Assembly (NCBI RefSeq): GCF_014805685.1
Contig: NC_060905.1
Location: 77,001 to 141,000 of the forward strand
DNA from: Silurus meridionalis
Lineage: Eukaryota > Chordata > Actinopteri > Siluriformes > Siluridae
DNA length: 64,000 bases
Direction: 5' to 3'
Shown: positions 33,305-44,261 of the stretch, piece by piece
How positions within the stretch are numbered: the stretch's first letter is position 1
Layout: each line of letters starts with the position of its first letter
Program-made: the position numbers and the translations under genes
Notes under the pieces: generated by a model
Databases searched by the model: none
Seen by the model: only the letters and a program-made list of their open reading frames with translations
Told to the model about the DNA's origin: nothing

Positions 33305-33873
33305 TGAACGTGGACAAAACCAAAGAGATGGTTGTTGACTTCAGAAGAGCACAGAGTGACCATTCTCCACTGATCATCGATGGATCTTCAGTGGAGATCG
33401 TCAAGAGCACCAAATTTCTTGGTATTCATCTGACAGACAACCTCACCTGGTCACCAGCTCCATCACCAAGAAAGCCCAGCAGCGTCTCTACTTCCTGAGA
33501 AGGCTGAGGAAAGCGCATCTCCCTCCGCCCATCCTGACCATGTTCTATAGAGGGACCATCGAGAGCATCTTAAGCAGCTGCATCACTGCCTGGTTTGGGA
33601 ACTGCACCGTCTCGGGTCGCAAGACCCTACAGAGGACAGTGAGGACAGCTGAGAAGATCATCGAGTCTCTCTCCTCTATCATGGACATTTACACCACACA
33701 CTGCATCCGCAGCACACAGCATTGTGGACGACCACACACACACCCGTCACACACATACTTCACCCTCCTACCATCAGGAAAACGGTTCCGAAGCATTCGG
33801 GCCGTAACATCAAGACTGTGCAACAGTTTTTTCCCGCAAGCCGTTAGGCTCCTGAACAAACATCTGGACTGAA

Positions 33874-33884
<11 letters not shown>

Positions 33885-33925
<41 letters not shown>
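33885..33925. repeat. (CA)n microsatellite in the LINE-E2 3' UTR
   Basis: A CT run followed by about 20 CA units just after the LINE-E2 coding end. A shorter CA run sits at the same place in LINE-E1 (29111-29122). Confidence 0.92.
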
Positions 33926-33926
<1 letters not shown>

Positions 33927-34511
33927 CTGAGTGATTGATCTGTACAACTGGACTCAACACACATACACTTCACACTCCCAGGTTTCAGCACCAATCACAC
34001 CTCTCATAATAGCAAAATGTTTACATGCCGTTTGTTGCTAATCTTCCGGGACTTGCTCTTTTTGCACAATATTCTGTCAATCCTTTGGTCACTGATCACT
34101 TTATCTTGATTGCTGCTATCATATTTTATACTATTATAGAATTGCAAAATTCTGTTTACATTTCTGCTACTGTGCACCTTATCCTGTCACGACAGGTTTT
34201 ACTGGCGGAGCTACTGCTGTTTTTTATTTTTATATTTTGTGTATTGTGTAATTGTCCTGCACTGTCCTGTGCTGTCTTGCACTGTCTTGTGTTGTCTCTT
34301 GCACTGTTTGCACCAGTTGCACACATGCACTTTATGTGGCGAGGATCTTAGTTCCTGGCCCTGTGTTCTTCTGTTCTGTGACTGTTGTTTTATGTTGTTT
34401 TATGTAGCACCTGGGTTCAGGAGAAACGTTGTTTCATTTCACTGTATACTGCATCAGCTATATATGGTTGAAATGACATTAAAAGCTTCTTGACTTGACT
34501 TGACTTGACTT

Positions 34512-35075
34512 GGTATGATAGTAGTGGTCTTCAGGCATGTTGGTACCGTGGCTTGGGCCAGTGACAGGTTGAAAATGTCAGTAAAAATCTGCGCCAGTTG
34601 TCCAGCGCATGCTCTGAGAACATGTCCCGGTATGCCGTCCGGGCCAGCTGCCTTTCATGCATCCAGTCTGCTAAACACTGAATAGACGTCCGTTGTTGAG
34701 ATTGAAAGTGGGCTGTAAGCAGTAGCAGAGTTTTTGGTTGGTGTAAAATGTCCTGTGCTTTGGTCAAAACGAGCAAAAAAGTGATTTTCGGCAAAGTTTG
34801 TTCGGTTGAAAGGCACTGCTGGTTGGTTGAGCTGTAGGTTTGTATTCTGTGATTGACTGGATGCCTTTCCACATGCGTCTGGGGTCAGAGTTGTGAAAGT
34901 GCTCTTCTATGTGGAGTTTGATTGTAAACTTTGCTTTCCTGATGCCCCTTTTCAGGTTGGACCTGGCTCTGTTGTAGTCCTCTGCACTGCCAGATTTAAA
35001 GGCAGCATCTCTTGCTTTCAACAGGAGACAGACTTCAGAGTTCATCCACGGCTTCTGGTTAGGAAAGCATTTCAC
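34512..35075 (-). pseudogene. LINE-D2 linker and RT fingers
   Basis: The minus frame 34764-35075 gives MKCFPNQKPWMNSEVCLLLK, RSNLKRGIRKAKFTIKLHIE and RRMWKGIQSITEY, showing the reading frame that LINE-D1 lost by its one-base deletion. Further on, in another frame, [17 protein letters not shown] residues are changed ([13 protein letters not shown] frame shadow at 34531-34872). It ends at the LINE-E2 insertion. Confidence 0.82.
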
Positions 35076-36110
35076 GTGTTTTTGACGGTAGTGACATTGT
35101 CAATGCACGTGTTAATATGGTCCAAAACAGATGATGTGTAAGTGTCCATGTCTGTGTTAGAGTCCAGTGTGGCCTGTGAAGCTAACATGTTCCAGTCAGT
35201 GTCCTGAAACTGTCGTTGTAGAGAAGAAATAGCCCCCTCTGGCCATACCTTTACTGTCCTCACAGCTGGTTTCACACGTTTGATCAGTGGTGTGTATTTG
35301 GGTAGCATGAACAAAGAGAGGTGATCAGACTGACCCAAGTGGGGGAGGGGAATGGCTGTATATGCCCCAGGTATGTTTGTGTATACCTGGTCCAGTGTTT
35401 TGTCCCCTCTGGTAGAGCAGGAGACATTGCAGTGAAATTTTGGTAGAACAGATTTCAGGTTGGAGTGGTTGAAATCTCCAGCGACAATGATGGCTCCTTC
35501 CAGATGTGTAGACTGCTGTTTGCTGATAGCTGCATGCAGTTCCTCCATAGCTAGCATTGCATTAGCATCCGGCGGAATGTACACTGCAGTCACAACAATG
35601 GCTGAGAATTCTCTCGGTAAATAAAAGGGTCTGCACTTAATCATCAAATACTCTAAATGAACAGAGCAATGACTTTCAGTAACAGTAGAGTCCGTGCACC
35701 ATGAGTTGTTAACATAAATGCACAGACCTCCACCTCTGCGCTTACCAGAGTCCTCTGCCGTCCTGTCCACCCGATAAACACTGCGACCCCTGAGCTCAAT
35801 GGTGCTGCTGGGAATGTTGTTGTTGAGCCATGTTTCCGTAAAAATCATGACATTACATTCCTTAATCCGTTTGTGTGATGATATCCGGAGCAGCAACTAA
35901 TCCATTTTGTTAGCAAGAGACCGTACATTGGCAAGGAAGACGCTTGGAATCGATGGTTGATGCGTGTTTAGCCTTAGCTTAGCCCTGATGCCGCCTCGCT
36001 TCCCCCTCCTTTGTTTACGGTCTCGCCGCCGGCGCTGTGGTCTTGCTGTCGGCCGAGCTGGATCAGCGGTCCGCGGTGTTCAGGCGATTTCTCGAGGGAG
36101 TTCAAAGTCC
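35072..36110 (-). pseudogene. LINE-D2 endonuclease
   Basis: The minus frame 35072-35896 is a complete endonuclease core: MIFTETWLNNN, RRGGGLCIYVNN, FYLPREFSAIVVTAVYIPPD, IIVAGDFNHSNLKSVLPKFH and HLGQSDHLSLFMLPK, with GDFN and SDH intact. Just upstream the codon for Glu in MDELL is TAG (near 35897), and further upstream an Arg codon is TGA (near 36083, REIA stop where LINE-D1 has REIAR). Both are single-base nonsense changes relative to LINE-D1. Confidence 0.88.
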
Positions 36111-36202
36111 GTTGAAAGTCCGTATCTGTGAATGTTGCCGATGTCTAGTAATGCTTCTCGGCTGTATGAGATGTGTGCAAGCCTGTTCTGCGTGAATAAA
36201 CT

Positions 36203-36236
36203 TGCTGTTGATGGAGAAATTGCTCCATCAACAGCA
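36203..36236. repeat. Perfect hairpin, 14-bp arms, 6-nt loop
   Basis: TGCTGTTGATGGAG (36203-36216), loop AAATTG, then CTCCATCAACAGCA (36223-36236). It lies exactly between the 5' end of LINE-D2 and an RTE fragment. Confidence 0.9.
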
Positions 36237-36545
36237 GAGAAATTGTTGATGAGAAACATGCACTCTGTCTTACTCCTACTGACTTTCATTCTCCTGCTCT
36301 CCAACATGTACCTCCACCTCTCCAGGCTCTTCTCCACCTGCTCCCTACTCTCACCACAAATCACAATATCATCCACAAAGACTCCTGTCTGACCTTGTCT
36401 TTCAGCCTGCCCATCACCACTGCAAACAGGAAAGGCCTTAGAGCTACTTCACACTTCACTGCTGTCACACTTAAATAAGTGTACATTTTAGCAAAATCAC
36501 CCATCACCCATCAAATCCTCATCACCTCTGTTCCCTTTACCACAA
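36237..36545 (-). pseudogene. RTE LINE fragment with internal deletions
   Basis: The minus strand encodes DDIVICGESREQVEKSLERW, RYMLESRRMKVSRSKTECM (36240-36390), the catalytic FADD block region of RTE RT (here VDD), followed by remains of 'tgcaaacaggaaaggcct' and 'cttcactgctgtcacac' also seen at 1480-1590. The end near 36515 ('cctcatcacctctgttccc') resembles the endonuclease region at 6270, so a large piece is missing between. Confidence 0.75.
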
Positions 36546-37285
36546 TGACCTTCAATAGCTGTCTTGGTTGTTGGTAACCCGGGCCTCGACCGATCCGGTA
36601 TGAATTTCTGGTTTGTGATCCACATATTTGATTTGCCACTGTAAGAAGTGTTTTATCCTCTGTTGCGTGGACAGGATACCATCGAATTCAGCCTTTCCTT
36701 TCGATTTCTGCTCTCCTACAAGTGCTTGGGGAAGTCTCAATGAAACACACAAGAAATACAGGAACCACTGTGTGTGTACGAGCAAAGTAACACATGCCAC
36801 AAAAAGATAGTTCAGGGTATGCTCAACAGAAGCATACAAAAAGGTTATTCTAGAAGCATACGACAAAATTACTATAACTACTAATGGCAACAAAATACAT
36901 ATAAACATATTGTGAGAACATAAAAATGGTTGACGATAATAACTCCACATCTGGTCATGTTATTCATTTAGCAGAAGCAACAACACGCGGATTAGCCATA
37001 CCAAAAGGCGACAGTTTGGGTTTTCACACAGTGTAAGCGTATGAAGAGAGGATAAAGACAAGAACTGAGTGTTCTGGGTCAACCTAATCTAGGACAAGTG
37101 AGCAAGGATATCTCACAGCCACATTATGCTGGATGTCTTCCATAACACAACAATCCCCATTAACAACCCCCTATTTTTTATTGTTTAAGCTGTAAATCCT
37201 CCTCCCACACACTTTAAACACACAGAAAATATTTGCAAGAATATAGTAATTATATTTATATTAAAATTTTCATTATTTCAACATG
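36546..37285. other. Intergenic DNA, nothing recognised
   Basis: A minus-strand frame of about 130 codons (36552-36950) shows no motif I recognise and has simple composition. I treat it as non-coding. Confidence 0.45.
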
Positions 37286-37430
37286 AAACTCCCTATAAGT
37301 ATTTTGGTCTATGGTGCTCTCTGCGAGAGACCGGAAAAATAAGGCAAACTAATTAGTTATGTGGCAAATGGAATTCCGCAAGAAACCGGGGCGTGAGATT
37401 TGAACCGCAGTAAAGTGGGGGATTACTGTA
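37286..37430 (-). mobile_element. pogo/Tigger-like terminus
   Basis: The plus strand ends 'ccgcagtaaagtgggggattactg' followed by TA. Its reverse complement, CAGTAATCCCCCACTTTACT, resembles Tigger-type terminal repeats ('cagtaatcc...cgcggttc') and the adjoining 'gcggttcaaatctcacgccccggtttcttgcgg' fits their subterminal region. The other end was not found, so this is one edge of a decayed element. Confidence 0.5.
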
Positions 37431-38549
37431 TTATATTATGATAAGTATGATAAGGTAAATAGAGGATTCAGAATGTATTACAGTTTTTCTCAGCTTTGGA
37501 GCATTTCTCGAATCATACTTAATATTTGCAAATCAGTGCGTGCATTCTCAAAACTATTTGTACAAACAGCACAGCACATTGGATTTCTTGCAAAAGCCTG
37601 AAATTTCTTAAAATCCTCAATTCATCTCTCAAAAGTAAGTATCTGTGTCAATGAACATCTCATTCCCATCAGAATGAAAAGTCCCTTTGTCATTGTTCAC
37701 AAACAAGATCATCAAAATGTTTAGGCATGTTGTCAGTATGACGCTGCACAGTTTAGTACTTGATATAAACTACAGTTTGGATTACAATTATTAAATATGC
37801 ACAAAATTAAATTTCTTCGTTATGTCATCTATGAATTTCAGCAGCACAAATGTATTTATTTGAAAGCACATTTGATTTATATTGATAGCTAAAATAACTA
37901 AATGAGGTTAAACAAGTAGTTTTCAGAATTTCATTTCTGATCTGAGAAATGCTGCAAAACAACTAAGGAAAAGTGTAATAGAAATTTTAGATGACAGATG
38001 AACTGATGCTAAAAAGCAAAACTGAAAAACAAAAGAAAAACTGTGTGAAAAAGCAGGAGTGTTTCTTTGTAGAAAAAGTGGAAGGCATTGAATCAGGACT
38101 ATGAGGAGATATGAAGTATGCTTTTCTTATGTCTGCTTATGTATAATGAATATACTGTGCCTGTGTCTTTAAGTTGAAATAAAGTAATTCTCACAATGGC
38201 GCATTACATTTTCACCATATTCTTGACTTCCATACATATGGACTTTCATTTCTGTCGATCATTTTATCTTTTATGATAATTTATTATAATACTGTGATGA
38301 TTTGGCCAATAAGCATGAAGTTAATTGTTTACCTCTAACCAATCATGAAGCACTGAACCAATCACTTGCCCTGTGCAGTGAACTATTTATTTGTGTGTTA
38401 AGTTGTCGGAACTCTTCTGTTCCAGATGTTATGAGAACAAACATATCACTCTGGAGCCAACTGTGTTGAGTTTAACTTTTATTTGTCTTCAGAAGGTAAT
38501 ATTTTTCTTCACATGAGATCACTGCAAGCTTCAGTTCTTACATACTGTT
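37431..38549. other. Upstream region of the olfactory receptor
   Basis: AT-rich single-copy-looking DNA. 'ttgaaataaagtaattc' (38174) could be an old poly(A) signal. A possible untranslated exon end is 'cttcagaag|gtaata' near 38494, pairing with the acceptor at 38561; this would give an unusually short intron of about 67 bp, so it is only a suggestion. Confidence 0.4.
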
Positions 38550-38562
38550 GATTTTTACAGCA
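38548..38562 (+). promoter_or_regulatory. Probable 3' splice site before the receptor start codon
   Basis: 'tgttgatttttacag' is a good acceptor consensus a few bases before the ATG at 38570. Vertebrate olfactory receptors commonly have an intronless coding exon preceded by an untranslated exon. A similar 'tttttgtattttag' precedes the ATG of the second receptor at 62367, which supports it. Confidence 0.55.
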
Positions 38563-38569
38563 AAAAATT

Positions 38570-39550
38570 ATGAATGAATTAATTAATAATTCTTCTGTAT
38601 TGTATTTAACCTTGGAGGGCCATGTGGAGTTGGAGAAATACAGATATTTTTATTTTGTAATGGTTTTCATGCTTTATTTGTTGATTATAAGTTGTAATGT
38701 TCTTGTCATTTTTGTCATACAAACAAACAAACATCTTCATGAGCCCATGTACATTTTTATTGCTGCTTTGCTTTGTAATACTCTCTTTGGAGTGACTGCC
38801 CTTTATCCTAAACTGCTCATTGATTTAATGTCTAATACTCAGGTTATTTCTTTTGAGTCCTGCATATTTCAGTCATTTTGCATTTACACATATGCAGCAT
38901 CAGAGTTCACGCTGTTAACAGCTATGGCCTACGATAGATATGTGTCCATTTGTAAACCATTACAGTATGCAACAATTGTAAAAATGTCCACTGTTAAAAA
39001 ACTCTTATTTTGTTGTTGGTTTGTTCCTTCCTGTGAAATAGGCATTTGTGTTATATTAACATATCACAATAAGCTCTGTAAATTTAAATTAAATAGAATA
39101 TATTGTAATAACAGTTCAATAATCAAGTTGACTTGTGGAGATTTTACTGTAAGTAATTCATATGGACTCTTTATTTTAAGCATTGTTGTCTTTCCTCCAC
39201 TCATTTTTATATTTTTCTCTTATATCAGAATACTTTCTGTCTGTTTAAAAAATTCTAAAGATTTCAGAAGAAAAGCTCTACAAACCTGCTTTCCACATCT
39301 TTTAATTTTCATTAGTTTCTCAATTACGTCATGTTTTGAAATTATAAATACTAGATTAGAAGGAAGCACACCTCACATTTTTAACATGATCATGTCAATG
39401 GAAAATCTGGTTATTCCTCCTCTATTAAATCCCATAATATATGGAATGAAACTAAAAGAGATTATGGGTAAAATCAAGAAAATTGTTTGGAAAAGTAAAC
39501 TTCATGTAAGCCATGAGGTTATTAAACATAGACCTGCATTTATACAATAG
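38570..39550 (+). CDS. Olfactory receptor, intact, fish type
   Basis: A 326-residue, single-exon, seven-helix receptor of the rhodopsin-like odorant receptor family, expected in the membrane of olfactory sensory neuron cilia and coupling to a G protein. Visible marks: N-glycosylation site NNSS (residues 6-9), TM1 about 28-50, HEPMYIF at 57-63, Cys98 for the usual disulfide, MAYDRYVSICKPL at 119-131 (end of TM3), KALQTCFPHL at 235-244 (TM6 entry), and PLLNPIIYG at 284-292 (TM7). Length is normal (310-330). No stop or frameshift. The start is chosen because it follows a splice-acceptor-like sequence and gives a short extracellular N-terminus. Closest relative in the window is the broken receptor at 62367. 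Ligand unknown; the sequence looks like a teleost type I, delta-like receptor, which is an impression only. Confidence 0.93.
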   Translation: MNELINNSSVLYLTLEGHVELEKYRYFYFVMVFMLYLLIISCNVLVIFVIQTNKHLHEPMYIFIAALLCNTLFGVTALYPKLLIDLMSNTQVISFESCIFQSFCIYTYAASEFTLLTAMAYDRYVSICKPLQYATIVKMSTVKKLLFCCWFVPSCEIGICVILTYHNKLCKFKLNRIYCNNSSIIKLTCGDFTVSNSYGLFILSIVVFPPLIFIFFSYIRILSVCLKNSKDFRRKALQTCFPHLLIFISFSITSCFEIINTRLEGSTPHIFNMIMSMENLVIPPLLNPIIYGMKLKEIMGKIKKIVWKSKLHVSHEVIKHRPAFIQ

Positions 39551-40576
39551 CAGAATAATTCTGTACTTTATTAAATATTTATGTGTAGGAAATCAAAACC
39601 TACATAAGAACTTTGAGATAAAACTGCTATTTAGAGTTAATATATAATATTTTGTTTTAATATCTAGAACTTTTGAAGCACCAACAAATAAATTTTTATT
39701 GAATCAATTAAAACAATAGACATTTAAGCTTGAAGTTTAAATATTGTTGACATTTACATTGACGTGGGTTAATTTAGCAGTAAAGTTGCCACATGGTGAC
39801 CTTTGATCTGGTCTGCCCATGGCATTTGGAAAGAGGGGAGAAAAAGAGAAAAAACATCACTTTGACACAAAACTTCAATTCTAATTTAACATTTAACCTA
39901 TTAATTTTATTTTATTTTAAGCTGCAAAAACTTCGGTAGACCTCCCTGTGTGAGCAGGACCAAGTTTATGTCTCTCATTACAGGTCACTGATATTACAAG
40001 GATATGGTTGTTTTGCTTATAGCTTGAATAGCTGCATTAGGCATTGAACCTGACTGTACTATAGGACTGTTATTATGTTTTGATTGTACTTTTAGTTGCA
40101 CTCAACTAGAAAACTTTAAAAATAAGAAACTTTAAAAGTAAAACTGCTCTAGTTAAACAGAGTACTGCTTTCTATTTGTTTGTTTGTTTATAAAATCTTA
40201 AATTAGGGAAACCATGGCAATAATACAGTTTGGTATAATGCAACATTTACTTTCAGCACACAACCCTCAATCAAGTTTGATTTTTAGCCATTTATAGGAA
40301 AAGGTTTTGGAACTTATGCACTATTAAAAGTAGATTTGCTAATGGTGATTATGTGGTAATTCAGGAGGTTCAGAGTTACATTATGTATGGCAGTGAAAGG
40401 CCTGGGTGTGACTATGAACTCCAGACTGTTATTAAAAGCTTGTGTAGATAATATTGCTAGAATTGTTTTATTTTTTTAAGGTCTAAAAAATCACTTAATA
40501 TGATCTATAATTTCATTTTGTGTTGTTTTGCTACCTACAAGTTTTAGTTCAAGTGTCTTTGATCATCAATTCAACT
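39551..40576. other. Receptor 3' flank
   Basis: AATAAA at 39687-39692 lies about 137 bp after the stop codon and is a plausible poly(A) signal. The rest is AT-rich with no gene or repeat recognised. Confidence 0.5.
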
Positions 40577-40772
40577 ATATACATTTATGGCATTTAGCAG
40601 ACACCTCTGTCCAGAGCGACTTACATTTATCTAATTCAAACATCTGAGCAGCTATGGTGTTAAGGGCCTTGCTCAGTGGCCTAGGAGTGACACCTTGGTG
40701 TGGCTGGGATTTGAACTCAAGACCTTCAGATCCAATGTCCAATGCCTAAACCACTAAGCTACCAGCTCCCTA
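40577..40772 (-). mobile_element. tRNA-derived SINE
   Basis: On the minus strand it begins GGGAGCTGGTAGCTTAGTGG with an A-box-like TAGCTTAGTGGT (40750-40761) and a B-box GAGTTCAAATCC (40706-40717), the internal RNA polymerase III promoter of tRNA-type SINEs. The 3' end 'gtaagtcgctctggacagaggtgtctgctaaatgcc' is the conserved tail found in many fish SINEs and their partner LINEs, and recurs at 61417-61465. It would depend on LINE enzymes to move. Moderately diverged. Confidence 0.83.
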
Positions 40773-41185
40773 TGCACAGTTGGAACAGTACACAGTGAAT
40801 AATTTCATAAGACAACAGTGAGTTATATGAGACAACACAGAGATATCTGAGGTTAAAGCAGACCTACAAACATGACTAAATGCACACATGCAAACAACAT
40901 TTGTAGAAATAATCAAACATATCAATCGATAAATTTAAATAATTTAAATAAATTTAAATAAAGGCAATTATAATAAGCACTGTATATGTAAACATTTATG
41001 ACTTTAAAATAAAAAAAGTGTTCACTCTGTGTGTGTGTGTGTGTCAGTCTGATCTCTTTGTGCCATTATCCTTGTGCTATTTGATTAATAGCTTATGCAC
41101 ATTTTCACTGCAGTTAGCCTATTTATTCGTTGTACACATATTTACATATTTAACTATACTCATTTGCACAATGCTAATATTTTCA
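40773..41185. other. Intergenic DNA with a short GT run
   Basis: Nothing coding. A short (GT)n lies near 41027-41044. Confidence 0.5.
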
Positions 41186-41395
41186 GTTCCGGGAAATGCT
41201 AAACAGCACAACTGTGTAATTTCCCTCTGTTATAAATAAAGCCATTTATCTATCTATATCCTTGCAGTGTACCTGTACAATGACAAAGTTGTATCTAGCC
41301 ATCTATCTATGATGAAGTCTGCTGCTTTTGGGAAGAAACTGTAACACAGTCTGGTTGTGAGAACTGAATCTCAGGAGGTTTATATGTTTACGTGT
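41186..41395. repeat. Decayed LINE 3' ends
   Basis: 41225-41260 and 41262-41312 both end in ATCTA-type repeats. The second contains 'gcagtgtacctgtacaatgacaaagttgtatct', a LINE-D-like plus-strand 3' end. Sequence at 41315-41395 ('ttgggaagaaactgtaacacagtctggttgtgag') resembles the reverse strand of a Rex1-like C-terminus. All are old fragments. Confidence 0.5.
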
Positions 41396-41464
41396 GAAAT
41401 CAGCTGTCCTTTTCCTCACATGTTGCTACTGTGACTCGTTCTTATCAGTTAATTCTCTACATCA

Positions 41465-41775
41465 TCAGAAGGATTGGACCAATTTTTATCCACACAGGCT
41501 GTTTAGGTACTTGTTCACTTTCTTGCCATTTCAGTACTGAAATACTGGCGCTCTCTGCTGGCAGGTCGACCTTCTAACACTATTCGCCTGATCCAAAATG
41601 CAGCTGTATGACTTAGGTAGATATACATTGGGGCTCTTCTCTGTTCTGGCACCAAGGTTGTGAAATTAACTTCCCCTATATGTCTGAACAGCAGAGTCAC
41701 TGTCTATCTTCAACTGACAGGTGAAGATCTTCCTCTTCCTGAAACACTTAAACTAGCACTGAGTTTCTGTTTGTT
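41465..41775 (+). pseudogene. LINE-F-like ORF2 C-terminal fragment
   Basis: The text 'caggctgtttaggtacttgttcactttc' with 'ggcgctctctgctggcaggtcgaccttctaacactattcgcctgatccaaaatgcagctg' parallels 50478-50600 of LINE-F, where the encoded block is like LAGLPLNTIHPLQMFQNAAA. Frames are broken throughout. Confidence 0.6.
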
Positions 41776-41995
41776 TTATGTCATTATATGTTTAAAAAAG
41801 TGTGCTATTATTCCTCTTAACAGAGTTTTAGGCTGATGGTATCCTGAGTCTGTAATCGATTGAACCAGTGTTGATTTATTCATTCATTCATTTATTTATT
41901 CATTTGGTCACTTTGTGTGCACCTGAAATCCACAACCATTTATAATTAGGGATTAAGTTAGAGTCAGACATGTTTTAAACCAGTTTGTCTACCTC
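41776..41995. other. Spacer with (ATTC)-rich repeat
   Basis: A short imperfect ATTC repeat lies at 41877-41905; nothing else recognised. Confidence 0.5.
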
Positions 41996-41999
41996 TGCA

Positions 42000-42192
42000 T
42001 GTTCTCTCTGAATGCTTATTCATCTTTCTTACTGGTGAGATCCACCACAGTCATGTCATCAACAGACTCAGTTCCTGCCCAGCTTTAAGACAGCAGAGTG
42101 AACAACAGGGGACTGAGCACACAGCCCTGGGGGGCCCAGTGATCATTGTGGTGGAGTTGATCCAGGGGTCTCTCAGAGGGAGGTGTTCAGGC
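42000..42192 (-). pseudogene. Old Rex1-like RT fragment
   Basis: The minus strand reads [17 protein letters not shown], then a stop and SVDDMTVVDLTSKKDE, i.e. the [10 protein letters not shown] and [10 protein letters not shown] blocks of a LINE-E-like RT with the segment between shortened. Upstream (higher coordinates) LNTSL remains. Confidence 0.7.
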
Positions 42193-42284
42193 CTACCAAG
42201 CATAGCTTTCCAATGTGTGAAGGTGCTAAGGAATAGTGGTGATGCATGCTGAGCTGAAATTTAAGAAAAGCATTACATTTAAAA

Positions 42285-42345
42285 ATTGTATTTATTTTTT
42301 GTACGCCATTTTTAACAGTGGACAATGTCCCAAAGCAGGTTTGTT
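42285..42345 (-). repeat. L2-like LINE 3' end, decayed
   Basis: 'tatttattttttgtacgccatttttaacagtggacaatgtcccaaagcagg' is a diverged reverse complement of the 'aaagcgctatacaaataaa' type 3' end. 42346-42600 has no recognised feature apart from a short LINE-A-like piece at about 42586-42620. Confidence 0.6.
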
Positions 42346-42639
42346 TTTGTACAGACATATATACATTACAAATATATAATTTCAAAAACTATAAAATGTA
42401 TATCTATGAGAGTAGAAAGGGACATGAAGATGTGTAGCTTGGAGTATGTGTAGCTTGAACGAGAGAGAGACGGGAGTGCGAGGATTGTTGATCAACTCAA
42501 GAACTTTGAGGATTGAGTTAGGGCCGCAGATTGCATGAACAGTTCTGCATTTAAGCATCTATTACTACACATCATGTAATGAATGGACATTCGGTGCCAC
42601 CCAGATGATGATGGGTTCCTTTTAGATCTGGATACTCTT

Positions 42640-44257
42640 CAGGAACTCAAGTTACGTCAACAACGCTTTGGGAATGCTTTGGGAATGATCGCACTCTCAA
42701 TCACGTGTTTAAACAGTCCAATGGAAAGCGTGGCATCACCGGCGGGGTGATATTATGACCAGGAAGCTATAAAAAGATCATGGAATAAAGACAGCGCTAG
42801 CTTCTGTTTGTTAAGGAAGTGCTCTATGTTTGTTTTTCAATAGTAAGAGGTAATGTCCAAAACATTTTTTTTTTAATTAAAGCAAGCAGTAAGAGGAAGC
42901 ACTCTTTCTGTCTGTGTGTTCCGCCTGTGTAATTTTAGGGGGTAGAGCGTAGCTCTGGCTCTAGGCTCACCAGAGGTCAGTCTCAAGAGACTGATTCCCT
43001 TAAGAGACTATCTGGCAGCCTGGAAAGCTCTGCCAGATGTGTCTCAGTGGGTTCTGCCAGACATGTCTCGGTGGGTCCTGCGTACTGCAGACAGAGACTA
43101 TACAATTCAGTTCGGGTCTCATTTGCGCCAGTTCAACAAGGTGTGCCCCCCCTTGGTGGGGCCCGAGCAGCCTTTGGTCATGGAACAAGAAGTAGACACT
43201 CTCATGAGGAAGGAGGCCATCAAGGTGGTTCCTCCATCAGACAGAGAGTCTGGGTTCATAATTCACAGCCAGTACTTCATAGTTCCCAAAAAAGATGGGG
43301 GGGTTATGTCCTATATTATATCTACATCAGCTGAACAGCTCACTATTGAGACTCAGGTTCAAGATGCTGACCCTGAATCAGGTCATGTCCCAAATCAGAT
43401 CCGAGAACTGGTTTGTCACGATAGATGTTTCCATCCTTCCATATATCTATCCCTCCATCTCAAAGAAAGTTCCTGAGGTTCACTTTCGGGGCTGAAGCTT
43501 ACCAATATAGGGTCCTTTTGTCTGGTCTTGCTCTCTCATCCCGCACTGTCATGAAGTGTGTGGATGCGGCCCTGGTCCCCCTGAGACTTCAGGACATCTG
43601 CATCCTAAACTATATCAATGATCGGTTGATTTTGGCCTTAATCAGAGCACTTAGTGGTCCAGTATTGAGATGTCATTCCCACTCACATGTGGGAATTGGG
43701 GTTGCGGAAAAAAAGAGAACCACTACAGATAGCGACTTACTTAGGCGTTGTGTGGGATTCAACCCTTATGCGTGCGCAGTCATTTCCTGCTTGCATTGTG
43801 TCTGTCCTTACAGTAATCAGGAGAATTAAAGAAGGCCAGTCACTCACTGTCAGGCAGTTACAGAGACTGCTGGGGCTAATGGCAGTAGCATCCAATGTGG
43901 TTCCATTTGGCCTCCTGCACATGAAACCCCTTCAGTGGTGGTTCAGGACCCAAGGGTTCTCTCTGAGGGACAAACCACTCCTTAGAATCAAGGTCACGCC
44001 CTACGTGCCTTAGATGTGTGGAAAGGTCCTGGGTTCCTGTCTCAGGGCCCTGTGCTGGGAGTTCCTGGTTGCCGAGTAATGCTAACGATAGACACTTCCC
44101 TCAAATGATGGGGAGTGGTTATGAGTGGCTGCTCTGCTTAAGGTCTTTGAGTAGGGCCCCATCTGCTGTGGCAGAGCAATTGCCTAGAGATGCTGGCCAT
44201 AATTCTAGCTCTGAAGCACTTCCTAGACTCCGGTCTCTTCACCAAGATGATAGAGAC
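42640..44257 (+). mobile_element. DIRS-like element, internally deleted
   Basis: The left part (42640-42960) has 'caggaactcaagttacgtcaacaacgctttgggaatg', the DIRS terminal motif, then a promoter-like 'gctataaaaagatc' near 42771. The coding sequence starts abruptly in the RT at about 43030, so most of gag is missing. The right end stops in decayed RNase H at about 44257, next to a LINE-A tail. The recombinase is absent. Confidence 0.78.
43030..44255 (+). pseudogene. DIRS RT and RNase H remnant
   Basis: 43039-43330 encodes DYTIQFGSHLRQFNKVCPPL, EQEVDTLMRKEAIKVVPPSD and YFIVPKKDGG. 43425-43640 encodes KFLRFTFGAEAYQYRVLLSG and MKCVDAALVPLRLQDICILN with catalytic box YINDRLIL, in which the first Asp of YIDD is Asn. 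43687-44013 gives SLTVRQLQRLLGLMAVASNV and then RNase H remains. Frameshifts at about 43430 and 43680. Inactive. Confidence 0.85.
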
Positions 44258-44261
44258 CAGT

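Noticed and set aside
36552..36950. 132-codon minus-strand frame near the olfactory receptor
   Set aside because: No recognisable domain, and its start and surroundings do not look like a gene.
40577..40772. A functional tRNA gene
   Set aside because: A- and B-box-like motifs are present, but no tRNA cloverleaf is visible and a SINE tail follows.
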